DNA of 64,000 nt from Anas platyrhynchos. Lineage: Eukaryota; Chordata; Aves; Anseriformes; Anatidae. Numbering within the stretch: position 1 is the first letter of the stretch; each line of letters opens with the position of its first letter. The stretch lies in NCBI RefSeq assembly GCF_047663525.1, contig NC_092602.1, forward strand, positions 5,587,501-5,651,500, given 5' to 3'. The position numbers and the translations under genes were made by a program. A model generated the notes under the pieces. It made no database searches, was not told the DNA's origin, and saw nothing but the letters and a program-made list of their open reading frames with translations. Shown here one piece after another: positions 30,661 to 41,100 of this stretch.

Positions 30661-33278
30661 TCAGGCTTCGGCCACGATCAGGTCCCTGGTGACTTGGAAA
30701 GCCGCGACGAGGGAGCTCAGCTGAACCTTCTCGCTTGTTCCTGCAGCCAGCCGGTACCTGCAGCAGGAGGCACGGGGAGATTAAATGCTTGCAGCAGCAC
30801 CAGCGCCCCGATGCAGCGAGCCAAGAACAGGCAGACTCACTCGATATCTGCCATCTTGATCAGCAGCTGGATGCGGACCGAGGGTGGGAAATCGACTGCG
30901 GGAAGAAGGAGGTGGCGTGAGTTCGGGTGTTTTTTTGGGGCGGTGAGCCAGGAGCCGGCCCCGCAGACCTCTACCTCTGTGCACAAACAGGTGGATCTCG
31001 GTCAGGATGTCCTGCAGGGCCAAGCCCTTCAGCGTCTTCAGCTCGGTGATTTCTGAGATGGCAGCGAGTGAAGGGGATCCTTAAACACGTTCCTTGCAGG
31101 ATCCAACAACCCCCATGGGAGTGGGACCCTCCCCAGCGAGTGGCATGAAGCCAGCCCTACCCCGGCCGGAGCAGGAGGGTGGGAACCCATGGCAAAAAAA
31201 AGGAGGATTTATGGCAACGGGGATTAAACCCACAGCAGAAGGAAAAGGATACTGCGATAGGCGGTGGAGAAGTCCAGGTTGAGCATCCAGTCGAGGATGT
31301 TGGCGATGTCGGACTTGAGGGGATGCCCCGTGCAGGTGTAGACGTTCTCCTCCGTCACCTTCCCGAAGGCCATGGCGGTGCTCTGAGGAAGAGGAGGTGG
31401 AGGAAGGATGAAGGGCTCCCAGTTTGCAGGGCCCACCGAGGTGCCAGCTTACACGAGGTGCCACGCTCGCTTACCTGCAGGATGTTCAGGGCTCGGCGCA
31501 TGTCACCACTCGAGAGGGTCACCAGCGCCTTCATCCCGTCCTCGCTCACATCCACCCTGCAAGGCGAGGTGGGGGCTGCAGCGGGACCGGCTCAGCGCCC
31601 CCGTGGTCTCCAGCCCCTGCGGCAGGAGCAGGGGGAAAGGGGGTGTATGGCAGAGCCCCCCCGGCTCACCCCTCCTCCTGTATGACGTGCTGCAGCCGGG
31701 GCACCATCAGCTCCGGGGTGAGGGGCCCGAAGCGGAATCGGGTGCAGCGGGACTGCAGCGCGGGGATGATCTTGGAGAGGTAGTTGCAGATGAGGCAGAA
31801 GCGGGTGTTTTCGGTGAACTTCTCGATCACTGCAAAGGAGGAGAGGAGCTGGATGGAGCCCCCGCAGCCTCGTACAATGGGGAAGGCTCAAAGGGTGCTG
31901 CCAAACCCCCCCTGGGTGCCCCTCACCTCGCCTCAGGGCGTTCTGGGCGTCCTGAGTCATGGCATCGGCTTCGTCCAGGATGACGAGCTTGAAGCCTTTC
32001 CTGAGATGGGGCAGAAAGGGATGGATTTGGTCCCAACCCCCCTTCAGGAGCTGGGGCTGGAGGTGCCTCCTCTTAGCATGGCCCCCAGGAACACTCCCAG
32101 CTCCCAAATCCCCACCACCCACCCCAAAACCACCCCCTGAAGGCACAGAGAAGCCTACTTGAAGATGGTCCTGGTGCTGGCGAAGCTCAGGATGGGCCCC
32201 CTGACGATGTCGATTCCCCGGTCGTCCGAGGCGTTCAGCTGGGGGGACAGAGGTAGCAGCGGGGGTGCAGGGGGGCTCTCCCTCTCACCCCAAAGCTGGG
32301 TGCCCCCCCCAGGATACCCCTCCCTTTACCTCCAGCACCATGGAGCTGAACTCTCGGTCCCGGTAGAGCTGCCGGGCACACGCCAGGATGGTGGAGGTCT
32401 TGCCGGTGCCGGGGGGGCCATAGAGGAGGAGGTGGGGCAGGCGGTCCTCGCTGATGAACCGCTGGACTGGGGAAGGGGTGCAGGGGGGTGGGTGAGGGGG
32501 GGGGGTTTGGGGATGGCCTGAGCGCGAGGTGCGGCCACAGCATCCCTGGGGGGTACTGGTGGGGGTGGTGGGGGGAATGGGGGGGTGCTGGGGGGATGGT
32601 GGGGGTGGTGGGAGGGTGCTGGGGGGAATGAGGGGGTGTTGGAGGGGATCTGGGGGGAATGCGAAGAGGCTGGGGGGAATGGGGGGGTTACTTGGGGGTG
32701 GTGGTGGGGTGCTGGGAGGGGTTGGGGGTGCTGGTAGGAGGGTGCTGGGGGGATGCTGGGGGAAATGGGGAGGTTGCTGGGGGGGTGCTGGGGGGAATGG
32801 GGTGGTGCTGGGGGGAATAAGGGGAATGGGGGGTGTTGGTAGGAATCGGGGGGTTGCTGGGGGGGTGCTGGGGGGGGTGCTGGGGGGAATGGGGGTTGCT
32901 GGTGGGGGTGCTGGGGGAATGGGGGTTGCTGGGGGGTGGTGGTGAGGTGCTGGGAGGGGTTGGGGGTGCTGGTAGGAGGGTGCTGGTGAGGATGGGGGTG
33001 CTGCTGGGGCCGGGGGGGTACTGGGGGTGCTGTTGTCCCCCCGCTACTCACTGGTGCTGAGGATGTCCCGGTGCGACACCAGCTCGGAGAGCTCCCTTGG
33101 CCGGTACTTCTCCACCCTGCGGGGGGCAGCGGGGATCAACCCGGTGCCCCGACCCCCCCATATCCCCTCCACACACCCCTCAGTCCCCTAAAAACCCCTC
33201 AAAACCCCCCCAAAAACCCATCCCCAAGCCCGCCGCCCGCCCTCACCAGGGCAGGTTCCTCCCGCCCGCCGCCGCCAT
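30661..33278 (-). CDS. RFC5: RFC5, replication factor C subunit 5 (complete)
   Basis: Small AAA+ subunit of the nuclear replication factor C clamp loader, which opens PCNA and loads it at primer ends. Coding exons: 33278-33247, 33116-33052, 32466-32330, 32238-32159, 32000-31927, 31829-31670, 31556-31475, 31382-31253, 31052-30975, 30895-30841, 30757-30661; total 990 nt, 329 residues (human about 340; the difference is mainly a shorter N terminus, MAAAGGRNLPWVEKYRP). Walker A GPPGTGKT (49-56), Walker B LVILDEAD (DEAD 114-117), sensor-1 region FCLICNY (140-146), SRC arginine-finger motif (156-158), then the C-terminal collar ending RDLIVAEA. All introns are GT-AG with agreeing phases. The ATG lies in the CpG-rich first exon with a purine at -3. 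Confidence 0.97.
32530..33035. repeat. G-rich minisatellite in RFC5 intron 2
   Basis: About 500 bp of units such as GGGGTGCTGGGGGGAATG and GTTGCTGGGGGGGTG on the plus strand fill most of the intron between RFC5 exons 2 and 3 (32467-33051). Nearly every unit has a run of at least four G, giving strong quadruplex potential on the RFC5 template strand. Confidence 0.9.
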
Positions 33279-33345
33279 CTTCCCCGCGGCGCCTCGCGAG
33301 AGCGGGGCCTGGGGGGGGGGCCGCGTGTGGGGCCGGGGGGGTCGG
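33235..33345 (-). promoter_or_regulatory. RFC5: RFC5 first exon and CpG-rich promoter
   Basis: A short CpG-dense stretch around the RFC5 ATG, followed upstream by GGGACA repeats (33347-33384). No TATA box is seen. Inferred from position. Confidence 0.45.
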
Positions 33346-34599
33346 GGACAGGGACAGGGCTGGGGACAGGGACAAGGACAGGGACACGGCCCCGGGGGTC
33401 GCTGCTGGGGGGCTGCCCCCCGCTGCTGGGTATCTAGAGGGGATGGGGAAGGCCCCTCCTCACCCCCCCCCCCCTAGTCGGCAGCACCCATGGGTGCCAG
33501 GGGCCGGCTGTGGGGTGGGGTGGGGGCTACCGGGGGGTGGTTTGGGGTCCAGGGGGCTTAAAGCCGGCTGGATCGGCCGTGGGGGGTGCCAGGATGGGCC
33601 CCCCTCAGCTCCTGCGGCTGCCTGGCCCCCATGTCTGTGGGGTGGGGGGCCACGGGGAACAGCCTAAAGTGGCTGGTGGGGTGCTCGGGTGGCGTTTTGG
33701 GGTGGGTGGAGGAGGAAAAGGAGATGTTCTGGTGGGGGGAGACCGGGTTTCAAGAAGGCAACCCCCCCGCAGAAGCACTGGGGTGTGTATTGAGGGACAA
33801 AAATATACCAGGGACATCTTGTTGCCCCCCATGGAAGAGCTCCAGGTCTAATCCTATAGAAAACCCCAAACACGTGTGGGTTGGCAGCTGGACATGGGGT
33901 GTGAAATGTGGAGCTGGTGTTCACCTGGGGGGCTTCTGGCCCTTCAAACCCCAATTTTCCAGGCATTCCTCCCCCCACCCCACTAACACTACACCCACAG
34001 CCCAGGCTGAGCCCTGGAGGGGGCAGGCACAGTTTGCTGTGGGGGGCACAGCTTGCAGCCCCCCCGTGGTATTCCCCTATTTCCCCACCATATTTCTCGT
34101 GGGTAACCTCAGCTGTGGGCTGACCGGATCGAATCCACAATACGTACCCATATTTTTACATTTATTTTGTAATTGATGGCTGCCCCTCTGACTCCCCAAG
34201 GACGCTGCTTCGGGAAGGGAACCAGTGGGTGGGGGTCCCGGGGCGATTCCAGGGGGGCAGCGGGGATGGAGCCGGTGCCAATAGGGTCCGGGCTCACAGG
34301 GGGGCAGGAGAAGGGGGCACAGGTGAGCATGAGGTGCTTTGGGACGAGCGGGTCCTGCTGGGAGCGACTCCTGGTTAAGAAATGAAGCGGTTGGGGTTGC
34401 CCAGTAACAACGCTCACAGCTCGCCCGTTTACGAAATCCAGACCCCGATCGAGAAGGAAATGAATAATTCCAGCTGTCCGAGGCCGTGCCAGGGGAAAAC
34501 ACGCCTCAGCCCTGGTGTCAGGCCTGCTTTTACCTGGGGAAACCTGGTGTGGGGTGTGCCGGGGCGGCTCGGCACCTGCTTACCTTTTTGCCTCCCTGC

Positions 34600-34788
34600 A
34601 TTTTATTTTATTCCTATTTTATTTCTATTTTATTCATATTTTATTTTGTTATGTGTTGTATTATATTTTCTTCTTTCCTTCTTTCTTTTCCTCTTTCCTT
34701 CTTCGCTCTTTCCTTCTTCATTTTATTACTTTCTTTATTCTTCTTTATTTTATTCCACTTTATTATTTTATTATTATTTTTTAAGGGA
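34600..34788. repeat. AT-rich TTTTATTC / TTCTTTCC low-complexity block
   Basis: TTTTATTTTATTCCTATTTT-type pentamers and octamers, then a TTTCC/TTCTT pyrimidine tract and TTTATT words. It is the most AT-rich block outside the KSR2 introns and contains no gene signal. Confidence 0.85.
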
Positions 34789-34969
34789 CATCTACCAGGA
34801 CTGTGGGTAATTTCCTGCTCTGGAAGCCACCGAAATGAGGGTGGAAGGAAGGGCAGTGGGTGCAGGGGGGCGTTTAGAGCCCCATGGGACCCTCCTGCCC
34901 TCCCCTCCCTTGCGCTCGGCGCTGGGGGCACAAAAATGGCCAAGCTGCTGGCCGGGGTGTTTTAGGAAA

Positions 34970-35245
34970 AAAACATCTGCTGCTGCAAACCGTTTTGGTT
35001 ATCGAAAGGCGTGTCTAGCCACAGAAGCCATCAGGAGGGAAAATTTCAGCGGGGTTTATTTATTTTTTAACCCGTGCCCCGTAAATGCCAGGAATTGCGC
35101 TGCAGTTCGAGCTCGGGCGGTATTTACATCTCTGGCTGTTGCTGCCTTCAGAGGCTGCCCGCAGCCGGGGGAACAATCCCCTAATCCCAGAGGGAACCCC
35201 CCCAGAGCTGATATTGGCACCTCGTGGTGCCAAATATCCAAATAT
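34970..35245. promoter_or_regulatory. Candidate conserved element upstream of KSR2
   Basis: Unique, AT-balanced sequence with words such as GGTTTATTTATTTTTTAACCC, GGCGGTATTTACATC and CCAAATATCCAAATATC, between repeat-rich flanks 2.8 kb upstream of the KSR2 start codon. Its texture is that of a conserved non-coding element; conservation was not tested. Confidence 0.25.
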
Positions 35246-36059
35246 CTGCCCCGGGGTGGTGCAGCTCTGCCCGCGGTTCTGGCGTGCTCACCCAGCTCGT
35301 GAAAGAGCTGATCCATAGGATGTGTGCCCACCTGTAGGGTCTCCTGGACAGCCCCATACATCCGAGCTGCGGTGCTGGGGGGTTGTGTTTTCATCGCTCC
35401 TATCTCGGGGTTCCCATAAAATCCCTCCGACCCGTTTATTGCCACCCCTAAAGGCAGAATCGCTGCTTGCAAGGGACCAGCTTGCCCATGAGGAGGAGGA
35501 AAGGGGACGCGTGTGCTCGTCCCAGCACGGGCTCCTCGGGTGAGCATCTAAATTAAAGCTTCTCCTCGAACAAAGTGCCGACCGGCCCATTTCGGACCTC
35601 GTAACCTTCACCCTAACTCCTGCTAGGGGTGGCAGCAGGTGTAATTGCTGCACAGAGCCCTTTGGGGTTAGCTCTGTGCTCCCCACGGGCTGGAGACATC
35701 AGGCGCGGGTACCCCAGAAAGTGAAATACGTACCCGGAAAGTGGAAGCCCTGTGCAGGTGAATTATTTTGAATTGATTCTGCTCAGATTTGGGCCAAATC
35801 CCCTCCACGCCCCCCCCCAAACTCCCCTCCAGGAGGGCAGGAGCCCTGGGGTGCCTCTCCCCCTGCCCCATCCCGCAGCACAGCCCCCCCGTGGCACCCA
35901 TCTCCTTGGGCTTTTGGGGGTGCGCATCCCCTGCGCCCCCCCGCTGCTGCACCTGCTGCTCCTGCCCGCAGCGATGCACGGTGCTGCTGGCCTGGGGGTC
36001 TCTGAAACGGACCCCCCCCGCTGTGCCAGGGCCCACACTGCAGCAATATCTCCCCCCTT

Positions 36060-37440
36060 GTTGCAGCAGGACCCCACCATTGCAGCAGGACCCCCCCCAT
36101 TGTATTAGGGCCCCCAGTATGGGAGGAGCTCCCAGTGCACCTGTGCCCCCATTGCACCATAGCCGCCAATTGCACTGTGCCCCCCCCTTTAGACCGTGCC
36201 CCCCCCTTTTCATTACAGCCCACCTTTAGACCATGCCCCCCCCCATTGCACCATGACCCCCTCCTTTAGAATATGCCCCCCTCCCTTTGCAACACGGCCC
36301 CCTCTTGCCCCACGGCCCCCCCCATGGCACTGCAGCCCCCGTTGCACCGTGCCCCCTGCATCACACCATGCCCCCCCCCTTTTGCAGAATCCTATAAACA
36401 TTAAGGTTGGAAAAGCCCTCCAAGAAGGGTCCGCCCACCCCCCTACCACCAATATCACCCACTGGTGGTCCCCTCCTTGCACCATAGCCCCCCGTTGTAC
36501 CTTGCCCCCCCCACTGCATTGTGCTCTCCCAGTGTCCTGTGCCCCCCCCATTGCCCCGTGCCCCACTATTGAACCAAGACCCCATTGCACCATGCCCTCC
36601 CCTTTGCACCATTGCTCCCCATTGCTCCCCATTGCTCCCCATTGCCCTGTGCCCCCCCAATGCCCCCCCAATTGCCCTGTGCCCCCCATTACTCCATCCT
36701 CCAAATGCACCATGCCCCCCCATTCCACCACAACCCCCCTTGGCCCCCCATTACCCCATGCCCCCCCATTGCACCATAACCCCCTGTAGCCCCCCAGTGC
36801 CCCATACCCCCCACAGCCCCGTGCTCCCCATTGCCCCATGCCCCCCCTTTACACCACAGCCCCCCCTTGCTCTCCCATTACCCCATGCCCCCCCTCTTGC
36901 ACCATAGCCCCCCATTGCCTCTCCCACTGCCCCCCCATTTCCCCATACCCCATTTCCCCATGCTCCCCATTGCACCATTTCCCCCCATTGCCCCCCCATT
37001 TCCCCATGCCCCCCATTCCATCACAGCCCCCATTTCCCCCCCATTTTCCCCCATTGCCCCCCCATTTCCCCATGACCCCCATTGCACCATTAGCCCCCCA
37101 TTGCCCCCCATTTCCCTGTGCCCCCCATTCCATCACAGCCCCCATTTCCCCCCATTGCCCCACATTGCCCCCCCATTACCCCGTGCCCCCCAGTGCACCA
37201 CAGCCCCCATTCCCCCCCATTGCCCCACATTGCCCCCCATTTCCCCGTGCCCCCCAGTGCACCACAGCCCCCATTTCCCCCCCATTGCCCCCCATTGCCC
37301 CCCATTTCCCCATGCCCCCCCATTGCATCACAGCCCCCATTCCCCCCCATTGCCCCCCATTGCCCCCCCATTTCCCCGTGCCCCCCATTACACCACAGCC
37401 CCCATTCCCCCCCCATTCCCCCCCCATATCCCCCCACTCC
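36060..37440. repeat. CCCCCATTGCACCA / CCCCCATTGCCCC minisatellite upstream of KSR2
   Basis: Nearly 1.4 kb of degenerate units with core CCCCCATTGCACCA(T/C)AGCC and CCCATTTCCCC(A/G)TGCC. The right half (37000-37440) forms longer units of about 60-70 bp (ATTCCATCACAGCCCCCATT...). It ends within 60 bp of the KSR2 CpG island. The C-rich strand is the KSR2 sense strand. A CR1-like fragment interrupts it at about 36385. Confidence 0.92.
36385..36437 (-). mobile_element. CR1 LINE 3'-end fragment
   Basis: GCAGAATCCTATAAACATT followed by AAGGTTGGAAAAGCCCTCC resembles the reverse complement of the 3' end of chicken-repeat-1 LINEs (pattern AGAATCATAGAATCATTAAGGTTGGAAAAGACCT). About 50 bp survive inside the C-rich array. 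It is old and truncated. Confidence 0.6.
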
Positions 37441-37459
37441 CCCAACCGCGCCCCCTCCC

Positions 37460-38155
37460 CAATTTCCCCGCAGCTCCGCGGTGCCGGTGCGGTGCGCGCG
37501 TCTCCGCGCGCGTCCGTGCGCGGGGGCGCGCGTGTGCGGAGAGGGGGTGCGGGGAGGGGGGGGGTGCCGGGGGGGGGTCGCGCGCGGAGCGGCGCGCAGC
37601 GAGCGCGGCCCCGCGGTGTCGGGAGCGCGCCGCCCCCGCCCCCGCCCCGCCGCGCCCGGGGGGAGGCGGCCGCGGCGGCGCGCTGAGGGCTCGGTGGGCG
37701 CCGCGGGGCCGCGCTCGGGGCTCGGGGGGGGGGGGGCGCCGCGGGGCCGCGCTCAGGGCTTCGGGGTTTGGGTTGGGGGGGGTGGGGGGGGGAGTGCGCG
37801 CCGCGGAGCCGCGATGCTGCGGGCGGCGGAGCGGGGCTGAGCTGCGGGGCGGGGGGGGGTGGGGGGCGGGGAAGGGAGGGGGCCGGGGGACGGGGAGGGG
37901 GGGGGGGGCCGAGCATCGGCGGAGGGGTGGGGTGGGGTCGGGGGGGGGGTGGGTGGGGGGCGCGGCGAGCGATGGATGAGGAAAACATGACGAGGAGCGA
38001 GGAGCAGCAGCAGCTGAGTTTGCAGAAGGCGCTGCAGCAGTGCGAGCTCGTCCAGAACATGATCGACATCAGCATCTCCAACCTGGAGGGGCTCCGCACC
38101 AAGTGCGCCGCCTCCAACGACCTCACGCAGAAGGAGATCCGCACCCTGGAGGTAG
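37460..38155 (+). promoter_or_regulatory. KSR2: KSR2 CpG island and promoter
   Basis: Extremely CpG-dense sequence with GCGCGC tracts and G8-G12 runs leads to the KSR2 ATG at 37972 and includes coding exon 1. No TATA box. It is a typical CpG-island promoter inferred from composition and position. Confidence 0.65.
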
Positions 38156-41100
38156 GGGCCCGGCGAGCATCCCCCCCCCCACACCCCTGCAGCACCGGCA
38201 CCGAGCCCCCGGTCCTTCCCCTGCTCTGTTTTTCCTCCCCGTTCTCTCTCCCCCCCCCTTTCCCCGCACCACCCCCGGGCATCGCAGCGGGGCTCCCCCG
38301 CGGCGCTGCGCTGCGGTGCGGAGCGGGGTGCGGAGCCTTTTTTTTGGGTGCGGAGCCTTTTTTTTTTTTGGTGCGGAGCGGCCGAGTGAGGCTGCGCGCT
38401 CTGCAGGTGGCCCGAGGTGGGACCGGTGGGAGCCGAGCGCTGCTCGCCGGGAGCGGCCCCCGGCCTCCGCATCCCCCCTCCCCGCATCCCCCAGCCCCCT
38501 CCGAGCTCCTTCCAGCAGCCCCCGGCCTGGCCGCAGCGCCCCGCAGCCTCCCGGCCCGCATCCCCCCGGCCTGGCCTCGGCCCCCCCCCGGATCCTCTTT
38601 TTTCCCCCAAAACCGCCTCCATCCCGGCGAGCAGCAGCCCCCTGCCCACCTGCAGCCTGCCCCCGTGTCCTGCCTGGCTGCGGGAGGCCAGCATCCTCAC
38701 CAGTATCCCCCCCAGTATCCCCCATCCCCACCAGCATCCTCTCCAGCATCCTCCATCCTCACCAGCATCCTCGCCCCCGGCTCCTCTGCCGCAGCCTCCG
38801 GCCTCCCCCGGAGGCACCCAGGGGGAAATCCTGCACGGCTCCGGCGGCCCCCTGGGCCAGAGGGGTCCCAGAATTTGCAGCAGGGGGACCCCATCCCTCT
38901 CTGCGGTGAGAGGGGTTTGAAAGGGGTTTCTGAAGGCTGGAAGCATCCCGGCTCCCTGTACCCCACACACAGGCCTTGGGGCCGGATCCTGCGCAGCCCC
39001 AAGGCCTCCCCCTGTGCAGGTGCAGCCCCTGGGAGCAGAGGAGGGGATTTATTTACTCCAGCTGCTGATTTTCAGAGCTGGGGAAGCAGGGAGGCTGCGG
39101 CCGGGGGGATTTCGCTTGTTTTTTTTTTTTGGCTGTTGCTTTCCATCCTGGTGCAGAACCGAAATATCGCGGCTCTGAGGGCGCAGGGCCAGGCACCGCG
39201 GTGGCTGGGGCTGCGGTGCCACCTCCTCCTGTGGGGTGCTGCAGCTTCTTGGGGTGCTCTGCAGCAGGGGGATCCCCCCCATGTGCCTCCCTAGTGGGCT
39301 CCGTGTCCCATGTATGCGCTGTGGGGTGGGATGCACTGCGCTCCCGGACCTTTCCAAGCCAGGCAGTGTCCCCAGCTGCCTCCTGGGGACAGCAAGCAGC
39401 AGTTTTGGGGTGTGCAGGAGGATTTGGATGATGCAGGACAGCGGGATTTCATCCTGTGTGGTCGCACCCACGTGGTCCTGCTCGGAGGCCCAGTGAGCGC
39501 CCCGTGTTCCTCCTGCTCCACGTGTGGGTTGGCACCGCTCACGAGTTCCCACCTGCTTCTTGCGGACTGGACCGATGAAGATGATGGAGATGAAGAGCGT
39601 GGCGAAACCATCCCCTGCAGGGATGCTGTGTCCCCACCTCCTGTGTGTGGACGACACAGGTTTGGAGGTGGCCGGGGGAAAACCCTGGGAGCTGCCCCCT
39701 AAATTCTGGGCACTGACAGGGAGGTGTCTGCCCAGCATCAGCCCGCACCGAGGGACAGGAGCCCCAGGAACCCCAGCACCTCGTTCCCTTCAGCGCCTTG
39801 TCCTGGGCTCGGCTCTTCTACCCCTTGCACAGAAATCAGGCAATTTCCAGGAGGGCAGCGACAACGGATGGATCCGGGGCCGGGTTCCCAGTTTGGGCAC
39901 GTTGGCGTGGGTCCGGCCCAGCTCTGGGGACCCCAGGGACCCCGGCCACGTTGTCCTGGGTTTCCACCAGCGTAAGCAGGAGCCGAGCGTGGCCCTGAGC
40001 CGTCGCCACCACCGCGTCCCAAGGACGTGACGCAGGTGCGGAGGCACCGCTCGGCGCTGCTTCCCTTCCAACCCAGCTGCAACAACGCAGGGGCAAAGCC
40101 ACCGCCGTATTTTTTGCCAAATCCTGTTTTTGGAGCATTCAGAGCGGTGCTTCTGCTCGTTTATTTTAAATAATTTTGGGGTACATGCGAGTGCCCATCT
40201 TCCCTGCGCCGCGGTTGTGCGGGGAGCTGGTAACTCCCCGGGATGCAGCGTCCCTCCTGGATGGGTACCGGTGCCCGTGGCCTGGGCTCGGTGACAGCGC
40301 TCGGTGCCAGGAGGTTTTTAGGTCCTGCCTGCACCTTGGGACAGGCTCCAGCCAAAACCAAGGCAGTGGCTGCAACCAAAATGCTGCCCAACGCCGCACT
40401 GCGCACACCTGGGTCCGAGCAGCATCGGAGCAGGGAGCGCTGGCTGGGAGTGAGCGGCTCTGTTCCCCTTCCCGAGCTTGGCACTCTGGCTTTGCACCCT
40501 TATATTTGGGTTTTGGGGTGCTGCAGGGCCGTGGCGTGAGCTGGAGCTCGTGGGATCTGACTGAAAGGGTCCGGCCCTGGTGCTGATGGATGCAAATCGT
40601 TGTGTTTGGGTTTAACGCCCCGCCGCGGTGTTTGAGTGGGGGAGAGCATCGTCCCCATGGAGAGGGGATGCTGTGGGGTGGGCGAAGCTTGGGCATTCAA
40701 TGATTTGGGCCAAGAGCAAAGGAGAGAGGGCAAAAACAAACCAGGGGAGAGGAAGAACGAGTGTTTGGCTTCACAGGGAAGTTTTGCTCAAGTGACCACA
40801 AAGTGGCCGGGTGCTGGGGGCAGAAATCCTGCCGGTGCTCGGAGCATTTGAAGCCCGATGTGTCCCATCTCGGAGCAGATGCCAAGACCCCTTTTGCCAT
40901 TAATTAAACCCCGGTGCACCGAGCTGGAGCAGGGCTCAGCTCCATGCACTGCTTGGGGGTTTGTTGGTGGGAACTCGGGGCAGCTCGGGTTTATTTGTGG
41001 GAGAGCCCCAGGGAGCGTTGAGCAGTGCTGGAAATAAATGATGCGCAGAGCCCGGGGTGGCGTGCAAACCTTGCAGGGCTCCAAAGAGCCTGGAGAGGGA

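Larger units (their letters stand above)
33279..37971. other. Divergent RFC5-KSR2 intergenic region
   Basis: 4.7 kb. It contains unique sequence with AT-richer islands (34090-34180, 34380-34470, 34970-35240), an AT-rich low-complexity block (34600-34785), a large C-rich array (36060-37440) with a CR1 remnant in it, and the KSR2 CpG island (37460-37971). I recognise no conserved coding exon. Confidence 0.6.

Noticed and set aside
34382-34810. Small gene between RFC5 and KSR2 (reads MKRLGLPSNNAHSSPVYEIQ)
   Set aside because: The first 30 codons look non-repetitive, but the frame then enters TTTTATTC repeats giving a Phe/Leu/Tyr run. There is no splice support and no family match. A conserved non-coding element is more likely.
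36196-37979. Open frames of 200-380 codons on both strands upstream of KSR2
   Set aside because: Pro/His-rich on one strand and Gly/Trp/Met-rich on the other, purely from the CCCCCATTG array.
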